Below, piece after piece: positions 46,998 through 55,375 of a DNA stretch of 64,000 nucleotides. The notes beneath the pieces are model-generated. The model worked only from the letters and a program-made list of their open reading frames with translations, was not told the origin of the DNA and ran no database searches. Position numbers and translations under genes: made by a program. The stretch is from Rhynchopus euleeides (lineage: Eukaryota; Euglenozoa; Diplonemea; Diplonemida; Diplonemidae), in the NCBI GenBank assembly GCA_963210315.1, contig OY723264.1:186001-250000 (forward strand), given 5' to 3'. Each line of letters opens with the position of its first letter. Position 1 is the first letter of the stretch.

Positions 46998-47106
46998 GGG
47001 GGCCCTCGCTACCAAGTGTGACTGAGTGAGAAAAAGTGAGAAGTCAGCCATGTTTGGCTGAAAACTGACGACTCGTGACTCACAGTGACTCGTAGCGAGG
47101 GCCCCC
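46998..47106. mobile_element. MITE copy 1 (109 bp, ATA target duplication)
   Basis: Terminal inverted repeats GGGGGCCCTCGCTAC / GTAGCGAGGGCCCCC flank an interior containing GCTGAAAACTGACGA. Both sides carry ATA. Confidence 0.7.
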
Positions 47107-48292
47107 ATACGTGAAAAATCTTTTGTTGGAACGCAGACCCCACTCTTTGTGTACACCACTCCCCGGTCTGATGAAGTGGTGTGAGTGGGGACGCACGATC
47201 CAGCTAAAGGCACAGAAAGTTTCCCCAGTTGGCTACGCCGAACTAACAAGAAAAAAAGGGGGGGGAAAGAAATACGCGTACTAGACGTCCTTCTGTCGAT
47301 AACTTACTTGGCGCTACGGAAAAAATCGTACTCCTTTCGCTACAATAAGAGAAACACCCTGCCCAGCAACTGCAAAATGGCAGATCCGGGCTACTTTTCG
47401 TTGAGCGCACACTCCTGTGTCAAAGGCTGTGTAAGCCCCTGTGAAGTGGCATGAAGGTGATCCTTATAAAGCCTCAGTCGTACGATTTCCTTCGTTCGCG
47501 ACTTCGCTACGCGTCGTCGCTCGTAACTGGTAACACAAAGATGGAACGAAATGGAACACTATCGACACATGTCACTCAACACGGGGGAATGGGGAGGGGA
47601 GAGGTTGTGGTGAAACGCACACCTCGACCTGTGATGAGGTGAGATGTGGCTCTGCAATTACGGCACTCCCGCGTGCCGTAAACTCAAATCGGACCTGCGT
47701 TCTCTGCGTTCTCTGTGTTCCATTTCCTCCTTCATTGCATGAGGCTACAAAGAAAAATGTTTTGTTGACCGCTTCCACCAAAATTGAAAAGCGTAGCAAC
47801 CGTGCTTCCTTCTTCCTTAATGATGCGTTGACGCTTCCACCACCCTAGAGCCTGCTGATTTGATGTGGGTGTGGAGCACATGGGAACACGAGACAGCTAG
47901 ACACACAGAAAAGGAACAGGATCGTCGGAAGCACTCCTACACTTTTACGCATCATCAAGGTGCTCGAAAAATTGGGCCCACCCTGATATTTCGTGCCCCG
48001 TTCGTGCGAATTTGCCCCTATTTCGGTAACACCATCCGACCCTATTTATTTTTCGTACGTTTCGTGGCGCTGATCAGCTGCGCGAGCCCCCCCCCCCCCA
48101 GTGCGACAGCACGCGACAATTCGAATCATCCCCCCCCCCCACAATGTTTAGGGCCAAGCGCCAAGAAACGCTCGTCACTCCGGGCACACACACACACCCC
48201 AAGCCGTGGCGAAGTTCAGATTCATTCAGATGGCGCCCGCCCTCCCTCCCCCTCCCCCACCCCCACCCCCCTCCCAGGGCAATTCCGAACTA

Positions 48293-48448
48293 TCGACCCA
48301 TCGACCCACCAAAAACCGGTTTCCCCCCCCCACTTTTTCCATCGACCCATCGACCCACCGACCCACCGAATTTCTGGGTCGGTGGGTCGGTGGGTCGATG
48401 GGTTGATGGGTTGAGGGGATCGCCCCATCAACCCATCGACCCACCGAC
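48293..48448. repeat. Heptamer array GACCCAT/GACCCAC forming a large hairpin
   Basis: Tandem ATCGACCC and ACCGACCC words on one side face GGTCGGTG/GGTCGATG words on the other around an AATTTCT centre near 48370, with further words to 48448. Confidence 0.75.
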
Positions 48449-48486
48449 TTTGGTCAGGGGCTTGACATGGATCATGTCAACCTGTG

Positions 48487-48718
48487 AACAGATGTTCACT
48501 ACCGTGGCCTCCGGCGGCTGGGGGGCTCCGCCCCCCAGACCCCCCTGTGCCGTGTCCTTGCGCGACAAGTTATCGTCACATCGGGTAGGGTCTGGCCACT
48601 CAGGATGCAGCCCATTTCACACCGAATCTGCGCCCGCCAGGAATAAATGTTCGCTACCGTGGCCTCCGGCGGCTGGGGGCTCTGCCCCCAGACCCCCCTG
48701 TGCCCTGTGCCTGTCTAG
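48487..48718 (-). repeat. Dispersed GGCCTCCGGCGGCTGGGG family, copies 4 and 5
   Basis: 48487-48560 and 48647-48718 each begin with ATGTTC(A/G)CTACCGTGG and run through the GC-rich hairpin core to CCCCCCTGTGCC. Both are in the opposite orientation to 26350. Confidence 0.7.
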
Positions 48719-49001
48719 CAGGTACAAGCACCCCCCGTTTGAAAGGCAGCCTATTGGATCCTGCGTGCCATGCCATCTTTTGAACATGACGCACACTGTG
48801 CGTCATGTTCATGTGTTCATCACGCAGCTGTTTCGGGGTGTCCCAGAAAGTGCAAGCCCTGTGGGTCGCTGCTACGTTATCGTCCGCCATGCTGCCCATC
48901 CCGTCAATCATGGGGGAGGTCAGGCATCCCAAGGAAGTTGCAGAGGCAATGGGCGCGAAGAACACACGGGCCAACATGGAGCTGCTAGCTGAGCGCGCAC
49001 G

Positions 49002-49024
49002 TTTCGCGCGCGAAGCGCGCGAAA
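49002..49024. repeat. CGCGCG hairpin, copy 3
   Basis: TTTCGCGCG...CGCGCGAAA palindrome. On the minus strand it lies about 120 nt past the DUF4246 stop and again follows a T tract. Confidence 0.7.
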
Positions 49025-49141
49025 AAAATGTACCCCCCTTTTTGACAGTCTTTGCCCAGCTCCCCCCCTTTTTCCCCCCATCGACCCAGTTTTCCCCCGA
49101 CCCTGGAAAATTTGGAATACCCCTGCCCCCCTCCCTTTCCC

Positions 49142-49438
49142 TCAGTGCTCACACAGCGAGATCTCTTCGACCCACTCCTCGTTGCTCGAGTCGCGGTACC
49201 CTTTGCGTGCCTCCATGAGGGCAAGGCGGTTTGTCTGCGCCTGCTCCAGGCTGAGGAACTCCTGCTGGCGTGGGACCTGACGGGCGTCCGGGGGTCAACG
49301 ACAAAGAACACCAGCATCTTGCGGTGCCCCGGCTTGGAGTGGTCCACCAGCTGGAAGGGCGAGGCACGGTGCTGCAGGTCGTTGGGAAAGGCAATGCACC
49401 TCCCTTCCGGTGTGGACACCTCCCCCAGCAGCACGTTG
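49142..49438 (-). pseudogene. Last exon of a DUF4246 protein (frameshifted)
   Basis: The exon opens after a pyrimidine tract and TTAG acceptor at 49439. It encodes NVLLGEVSTPEGRCIAFPN, LQHRASPFQL and KPGHRKMLVFFVVDP, the conserved C-terminal block of DUF4246 (a mostly fungal family with a dioxygenase-like fold). The family ending VPRQQEF ... LALMEARKGY ... ISLCEH and stop at 49142 is present but in another frame. The shift lies at a G5 run (49290-49294), where one more base restores it. Upstream exons were not found; the next kilobases hold MITE and other repeats, so the gene may be broken or its exons distant. Confidence 0.7.
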
Positions 49439-49543
49439 CTAAGCAGCAGGTAACGGAGTGGAAGGTCGGGGGGGGAGGCCGCTACGCTTGCGGGGTGACA
49501 GTAAAAACATTAAAGATAAATATTTAATGAATTCTTGACTGTA

Positions 49544-49887
49544 CCACCAGGGACCAGTGGGTTACAGAGAGCTGCTCGTGAGGGAGGCGCATCGCTATGG
49601 CTGGAGTGCCTTGGCCATGCGCCTATCACGAGAGATCTCTGCAGTCAAGAAGGAAAACATAGAAAGTTAACCTACCTTGCAGGAATCTCGAGTGAGAAAC
49701 ACTGAAATGAAATACCGATACAGAAACTGCTCAGTTGTGTTGTAAGGTTCACACACAAAGTTCATCTTCAAGAAAAGCAAAGAAACGCAAAGAAAAAGCA
49801 AGAGCCCAGAAAAATTCTTCACTACCACCAGGGACCACAGTGGGTTACAGAGAGCTGCTCGTGAGGGAGGCGCATCGCTATGGCTGG
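49544..49887. repeat. Repeat family R, two partial copies
   Basis: 49544-49665 carries the right half (ACCAGGGACCA ... CGCTATGGCTGG ... GAGAGATCTCTGCAG). 49713-49887 carries the left half (CCGATACAGAAACTGCTCAG ... TATGGCTGGA). The full-length relative is 54899-55135. Confidence 0.75.
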
Positions 49888-50530
49888 ATAAGGTTTTTTT
49901 TTTGCGGCCTGTGTGGTTGTCTTCGTCGTTTTTCTGCTGCGACCGGACATCCCCTTCTGGAGACACCGATCTACACTATGAACCGCTAGCTGATGCTGGA
50001 GCTTTCGGGAGCCTCTGCGAGTGGGTGGCCACATTTTCTTTGGTGGACGCATCCAAAAGGAAATAAAGAAATAAAGAACCCGAAAAGAGGTCGAGGCACC
50101 CGCTCCACACCAGCATCTTGGGGCTGGGGGTTCACAGTTCACACAGGTGAGGATCAGTCCTCTGTGAGGCGCTTATCCTATCCGCATCGCATTGTTGGCC
50201 ATCCTTGCTGTAGTTCGGCATGCCGCCCTTCCCACCTTCCCCCACCCCCTCCCCGGCGGTTTTGCTCTCCGTGTGGTTTGGTGGTACTGGTGAGCCATCT
50301 GGGGAAAGAACCTTGACAATCCCGGGCCGGCAGTACGTTCGTCATCCCCACGGGCTCGGCCGGTTTCTAAAGTTCTAAAAGTTTAGGCAATCTACGTCCG
50401 CAGGCCAAGAACCGGGAATCGGGAACTGCGTTTGCGCAGAACGTTGCATTGTTCCGGTTTTTTTCCCGAAAAAAAATTCACATGTGGGCCTCGCCCGAGA
50501 AACCAAAAATCGAGGTGCAAAATTACTATT

Positions 50531-50719
50531 TATTGCGATAAAAAAAAGTGGACTTTATTTTACGAGCCACACAGATTGGGAATCCGAGGGCAAAAATACT
50601 TCCCGAGCGAAGCGAGGGGAGTATGTCTGAATATTTCCCGAGAGAAGCGAGGGGAATATGTGTTGCCCGAGGGTTTCCAAGGTGTGGCGAGTGGATAAAG
50701 TCCACTTTTTATCGCAATA
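50531..50719. repeat. Foldback element with TATTGCGATAAAAA termini
   Basis: 50531-50557 and 50696-50719 are inverted copies (TATTGCGATA, A run, GTGGACTTTA). Inside are two diverged copies of TTCCCGAG(C/A)GAAGCGAGGGG. Confidence 0.65.
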
Positions 50720-51102
50720 CGTAGTTTTATATCACGTGTGAAAAGACTTTGTCTCGGGATGTGCGTACTTGAGTGACTGCTGCATGAGTATACCAGTCCC
50801 AGTACCCTCAGGCGCACACAGGCATTATGACATGCACACAAAAAGCTGACGCGATGGAGGAACAGTACAGCAACGCACTTGGCATCTGGTCCCGTGTACA
50901 GGAAGGCGTGGGCGAAGTTCCTGCAGTTCAACAGGTTGACAACCGGCACCCCAAGGGAGGATAGGAGCACTTCTGTGTCCGATCTGAGCCACCTCCGTGA
51001 CGACAAGGGACTCAAGGCTTCTACACTCTGTACCACCTACAGTTTCCTCGCCCAGCCCCCGCCATTTGCCTTGAAAGTGCCTGCAATTACTTTATTTTCC
51101 TA

Positions 51103-51210
51103 GGGGGTCTTCGCTACGGGGTGGTCGACAGTGCACTTTGGTGCATTTCCTGTTGAATTAGCTGAAAACTGACGAAGATTGTCGAAGTTTGTCGACCAGC
51201 GAAGACCCCC
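51103..51210. mobile_element. MITE copy 2 (108 bp, CTA target duplication)
   Basis: Terminal repeats GGGGGTCTTCGCT / AGCGAAGACCCCC and the interior AGCTGAAAACTGACGA match copy 1. Both sides carry CTA. Confidence 0.7.
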
Positions 51211-52742
51211 CTAGTAAAAGTTTTTTTTACTGTCCCTGCAAATTTCTAACAAACTCCGTAAAATAAACGCTACCTTTTTTTACTCATTTTTAGAAGGGGT
51301 CTGCAGACAAAGTCTTTTTACTAGTGATATAAAATCCAGAAGAAAATTCAGGGCGGTGTGTGACCGCCGAAAAAATCCGGGTTCTATGGCGTTCTCGAAC
51401 AGTTCTGCTCCAGCGCAGTTCCCGATAAAAAAAATGTTGAAAAAGGTGGAGCGGAAGACAATTTACTTGGGAAGGCAGTGGTTTGCACAAGGCAAATAAA
51501 TCAACAGGTGCAAAAACACATGTTCTGAGGTACCTGACTGTGAGCCACCCCAGCGACCCCGTTAGCCCGTTGGGCACCTGGATCGAGGTAGAACACCCTT
51601 CCCTGCCCCTCTGGGGCCATGGAGGATGTCCGCCCGATGACTGACGGCATCAAATCTCCATCAGAGAATTCCACCATATTTCACTGATGGGTGGCTGGAG
51701 GCCGAAATCGGGTGGTGCATCGGCACAGCCCGTTGGGGCGGATATTCGAGATGCAGAGGTCTGAAAACTGATTCCCCAGATGATATCTGTCGGAAACCTT
51801 TCCCTTATCGAAGGAATCGGGCAAAAAGATGCTCGGGAAAGCTCGATACCTCCCACGCAGGTTCAGGAGGCGGTTTCAAGGGCAAAATCACACCTTGTGA
51901 TGCAATTTTGTTACAGAGCCAAGTTGGTCAGAGTTTCGCTTTTCCGACCAACTCTTGTTGCACTTGAAAGATTCGTCCACCCCGTTTCCACCATAAAAAG
52001 AAATCTTGAAAATTTCGAAATTCAAATAACTTTGCCTGCATAGGCAAAGTGAAAGCCACTGTAGTGGACATACCTGCCCAAGACCCTCTGATACCCACCC
52101 AGCCCCCCCAGCTCTCGCGCCTGTGATGGGTCGAAATGTGTTCTGTGGGTCTGCATATCGATGTGTTTTTGCGGAGAATAACTCCAGAGCTTTCCACGAT
52201 CGGGGGAGTCGAGCGAAATGGGGCACAAGAACACCTGATATGGTTGACTCGCAAATAGGGGGCATGAGGGACTACCCAAACCCGAAAATCTCACCTGAGG
52301 GTGCAATTGTCCTCCGGCAGTCCGTTGGACGGATCTCCACCTTTCCCATGAACCCTTGCTGCATTTGAAAGGATTGAGCTCCCCCATTTTACCATACAAA
52401 AAAACCCTGAAAAATTCGAAGTGCATACACGGTGGACTCCAGCGGCCCTAGCGGGAGTCTGGGAGCGGGAGTCTGAGCGGGTGTCAAAGACTCCCGCTAG
52501 CGGGAGTCTATACTCCCGCTAGGGGGAGTCTGACTCCCCCTAGCGGGAGTCTTTTCACCTATTTTCATCCATTTTTCCCATGATATAGTTACAGTCTACT
52601 GGCGTGGGGGGTAAAATCATGGTGGAAGAGGGATGGGGAGGGGCTTGTTTTGCTTCTGTCAGTTTCCCCGGACTCTGGACTACCTACCTATCCTCCTGGT
52701 AGCGGCTGCACCTGCGGAGGTGAGCGGTTAGAATTTGAGGTG

Positions 52743-53898
52743 TCAAAGTGCGGCCATCGCCTGTCGTAGTTGTGTTACACCTTGGGCAAGACAAGCCATC
52801 CTGCAGGCCTCATCTTCTTCGTCAGAACTGTCATCCCCCTCCTGCTGTGCGCGTTGGTCAAGCGTGCTCAAAGTCGCCTCGGATGACACGAATGGTGTGA
52901 AAGTCGCCCCCAGCGGGATTGGCATTTTGCACAAGCAGAGCGATAATTTGCGGTGTCCTTCGGGGAACCGGAACAGGAAGTAGGGCACGCTGCTGGGTTC
53001 AACGAAGTCCTGTGTGTTGCAGTGCACAAACCCCTTCTGCAGCTGTGTCAACTGTGTGCAAAGAACATACACAGCCAATCTATGAGCGTGTCGGGTGTGC
53101 AGACACGGACACAGAATGACTTCTCTATACCCGAGGATCCCGTCCTGCGACAGGTGCGCAACCTTCCAAGGCATGCCCGATGCGCGCCGCTTCTCTTCTG
53201 CCATCGCAAGATCTCTCTCGTAAGTTGCGGAGCTGGCGATTGTAACGGCATCTTTCTTGCGATGTCCGTTCTCTGCTTCTTCAAATTCGTCGTTGTTCTG
53301 CAGAGGCACTGCATCTTCTGGAGCCCACCAATGATGGAGACTGTGTACGTAGGCATTGCGCGTTGATCCCTTTTCGGCATGCTCCATCAACCAGTGAAAT
53401 ATATGCCCTGAGATCCGAGCACGCAAGAAGGGAATCCGGGCTGACTCATCCTTGCATCCCCAGAAGTGCCAGGGGATGTCTGCATACCGGAAATGCATGA
53501 GGTCTGCAAGGGAGACAAAGAGGTAGCGGAACAAGCCCTTGTAGGTGTGTCCTGTGACAGGCAAGCACGACCTTCCGGAACTGAGCACCTGTCCCATTCT
53601 GCGACACAGGTGGAAGCGTCCAATGCAACACTCACAGCATAGAGGCCAAGTGTTTCTCGTAGTATTTTGTTGTCTCATCCAGTACCCTGATCAGCCGCAT
53701 GGCGAGCCCCTTGCAGTCATGGAGTGCTGGGGTGACGTAGCGGGCATTGGGAAGCACACCTGCCAAGAGGGAGGGGTAGCCAGCCTCTTTTATCTCAGAG
53801 AGAGTCAGGTGCGGGTATCGATGCACCTGTTGATACCAGCGTTCTTCTGGGATGTCGCACAGTGAGCATCGGTGCCCTCGCCCCCCGCATCGCCTCAT
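52743..53898 (-). pseudogene. Transposon-encoded protein, unrecognised (probable transposase, frameshifted)
   Basis: Two overlapping minus-strand frames make one apparent protein of about 385 codons. 53898-53632 starts with MRRCGGRGHRCSLCDIPEE, a zinc-knuckle-like CxxC, and contains LHDCKGL. From about 53640 the reading continues in another frame (CCECCIGRFHLCRR ... YADIPWHFWGC) to a stop at 52743 after an acidic SSDEEDE tract. The change of frame at the overlap implies a one-base lesion, an intron or a programmed shift. No DDE triad could be assigned. Position inside the terminal repeats, filling most of the 52428-54014 sub-element, is the main reason to call it the transposase. Confidence 0.5.
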
Positions 53899-53926
53899 TG
53901 TTGCCCACTGCTGATCTATACTCCCG

Positions 53927-54014
53927 CTAGCGGGAGTTGAACTCCCCCTAGTTGAGACTCCCGAAAAGGGTTAAACCCGGTAGTGGTACCCTACCCCCGC
54001 TGGAGTCCACCGTG
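53927..54014. repeat. Internal copy of the transposon right end
   Basis: This stretch (CTATACTCCCGCTAGCGGGA ... CCGCTGGAGTCCACCGTG) matches the true right terminus at about 54711-54795. It has a small GGTAGTGGTA insertion and no TA after it. Confidence 0.75.
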
Positions 54015-54163
54015 CAAGGCCGGATCAGCCCACGGGTGGGTTTGAGGAAGAAATCTGGGGGGGCAAATTTTGCTGCGACTTCCGGTTTCACCCGGCCGAA
54101 CTCCAGCATCTATCCAGACCCACGGTGCCAAGCCGTTCGCCCGTGTCGCGATCATTCGCGGCT

Positions 54164-54544
54164 TCAGGCTGCCCCCGACGACACGTTTGTATCCTGCACC
54201 TTGCCATACTTCGCCTCCACCTTGTATATGACGGAGAGCGCCCTCCTTCCGCATCGTTGCGACTTCCCTGACAGCGAACTTATCCATGTCAGGGAAGACA
54301 TGGCGATGATTGCGTTGGCCACCTGGGTGCTGTGCTTGTGGAGCTCCTTGCTCAACACCGTTGCTAGGAGCCTTCTAATGGATCCCAGTGTCAGCACACT
54401 GCCCCCTTTTTTAACAGGGAAGGCCGTGCAAAAATCATGCACAATGTTCGTCGCCTCCGCAGCCTCGGGACTCTCTGCGCTCTTCTTCTTCTTAATCGAC
54501 TTTGCCGCCGGCTTCGCTGCCGGCTTCGTTGTCGTCTTCCCCAT
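54164..54544 (-). CDS. Small Lys/Ala-rich protein, possibly histone-like
   Basis: 126 codons from a well-placed ATG (CACAAAAATGGGG). The N-terminus is basic (MGKTTTKPAAKPAAKSIKKKK), like a histone tail. A helical stretch LTLGSIRRLLATVLSKELHK followed by HSTQVANAIIAM faintly resembles the H2B C-terminal pattern (TxxxIxxAVRLxLPxELAKH). The last 25 residues (SVIYKVEAKYGKV, DTNVSS) recall the start of an H2B fold but in the wrong order. It lies inside the transposon between the two right-end copies. It could be a captured and rearranged gene fragment, a transposon-encoded DNA-binding protein, or a chance frame. Confidence 0.35.
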   Translation of the reverse strand: MGKTTTKPAAKPAAKSIKKKKSAESPEAAEATNIVHDFCTAFPVKKGGSVLTLGSIRRLLATVLSKELHKHSTQVANAIIAMSSLTWISSLSGKSQRCGRRALSVIYKVEAKYGKVQDTNVSSGAA

Positions 54545-54795
54545 TTTTGTGAATCAGGTCTGCGAGCTGGGATGGGTGGAAACGTCCGTTTCGTTTGGTG
54601 TGGCTGTACTTCAGTGACGAGTGCCACATTGCATAGGTATCATGGGAAAAATGAGTGAAAATAGGTGAAAAGACTCCCGCTAGGGGGAGTCAGACTCCCG
54701 CTAGCGGGAGTCTATACTCCCGCTAGCGGGAGTTGGACTCCCCCTAGTTGAGACTCCCGAAAAGGGTTACCCTACCCCCGCTGGAGTCCACCGTG

Positions 54796-55375
54796 TAATT
54801 ATTTACTTGCGTAATCAAAGTGCAAAGCCATTGTAGTGACTTCCCGGACAGAAAGGGTTAAGAAACTTTTATCGTTTCTTAATTTTCACCGCTTACGGTA
54901 CCGATACAGAAACTGCTCAGTTGTGTTGTAAGGTTCACACACAAAGTTCATCTTCAAGAAAAGCAAAGAAACACAAAGAAAAAGCAAGAGCCCAGAAAAA
55001 TTCTTCACTACCACCAGGGACCACAGTGGGTTCAGAGAGCTACTCATAAGTAAGATACATGCTATGGCTGTTTGGTTTGTTGGGTGCCTTGGCCATGTAC
55101 CTGTTATGAGAGATCTCTGCAGCAAAGAAGCAAAAAAAGGAACAAAGCCAATGTTGAAAGCAAAAGGCAGTGCTGTCTATGACTCCACCGCCTGCAACAC
55201 TAGTCAACCCCTTGTGCGAAGGGGGAGGGGCCAGGCCAGCACCTTCTTGCAATGTTATGCAACCTCTTTAGTTCTGAACGCCTTCCGTGACCACGGTGCG
55301 TTTGACGCCTCGTCGCTCGTAACTGGTAATACAAAAAACAGGGGCCACAGCCACAGTTGTCGCGGGATATGCACG
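54796..55375. other. Short intergenic region with repeat R
   Basis: Right flank of the transposon target unit (to about 54860), then the full repeat R (54899-55135). No gene is seen. Confidence 0.6.
54899..55135. repeat. Repeat family R, full-length copy
   Basis: It combines the blocks seen separately at 49713-49887 and 49544-49665 in the same order. Similarity to the 49713 copy starts sharply at TACCGATACAGAAACTG. The reverse complement, CAGTTTCTGTATCGGTA, shares CAGTTTCTGTA with the spliced-leader core. Confidence 0.7.

Larger units (their letters stand above)
46337..49141. other. Repeat-rich intergenic region
   Basis: It contains the 24-bp inverted repeat, MITE copy 1, the GACCCA hairpin array, two GGCCTCCGGCGG repeats and CG hairpin copy 3. 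No gene is supported. Confidence 0.55.
49439..52427. other. Repeat-dense intergenic region
   Basis: It holds two pieces of a ~235-bp repeat (49544-49887), a foldback (50531-50719), MITE copy 2, and two diverged direct copies of an AT-richer unit (about 51800-52070 and 52190-52427). The second unit is interrupted by the transposon. Missing DUF4246 exons could lie here but none is recognised. Confidence 0.55.
52428..54795. mobile_element. DNA transposon with palindrome-rich termini (2.37 kb)
   Basis: The ends are CACGGTGGACTCCAGCGG (52428) and its complement ending at 54795, flanked by TA on both sides. Subterminal regions hold CCCGCTAGCGGG palindromes and a shared inverted block (AGCGGGAGTCTTTTCACCTA and on to TTTTTCCCATGATA). 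The host sequence left and right of the element joins into a copy of the unit at about 51960-52070, so the insertion boundaries are supported by a related empty site. An internal extra copy of the right end closes at 54014. Confidence 0.8.

Noticed and set aside
48293-48448. CRISPR-like regular repeats
   Set aside because: The units are 7-8 bp without spacers and switch orientation in the middle. This is a hairpin array in a eukaryotic genome.
50560-51036. 158-codon minus-strand frame as a missing DUF4246 exon
   Set aside because: It has a protein-like stretch but no DUF4246 motif, and part of it overlaps the foldback repeat.
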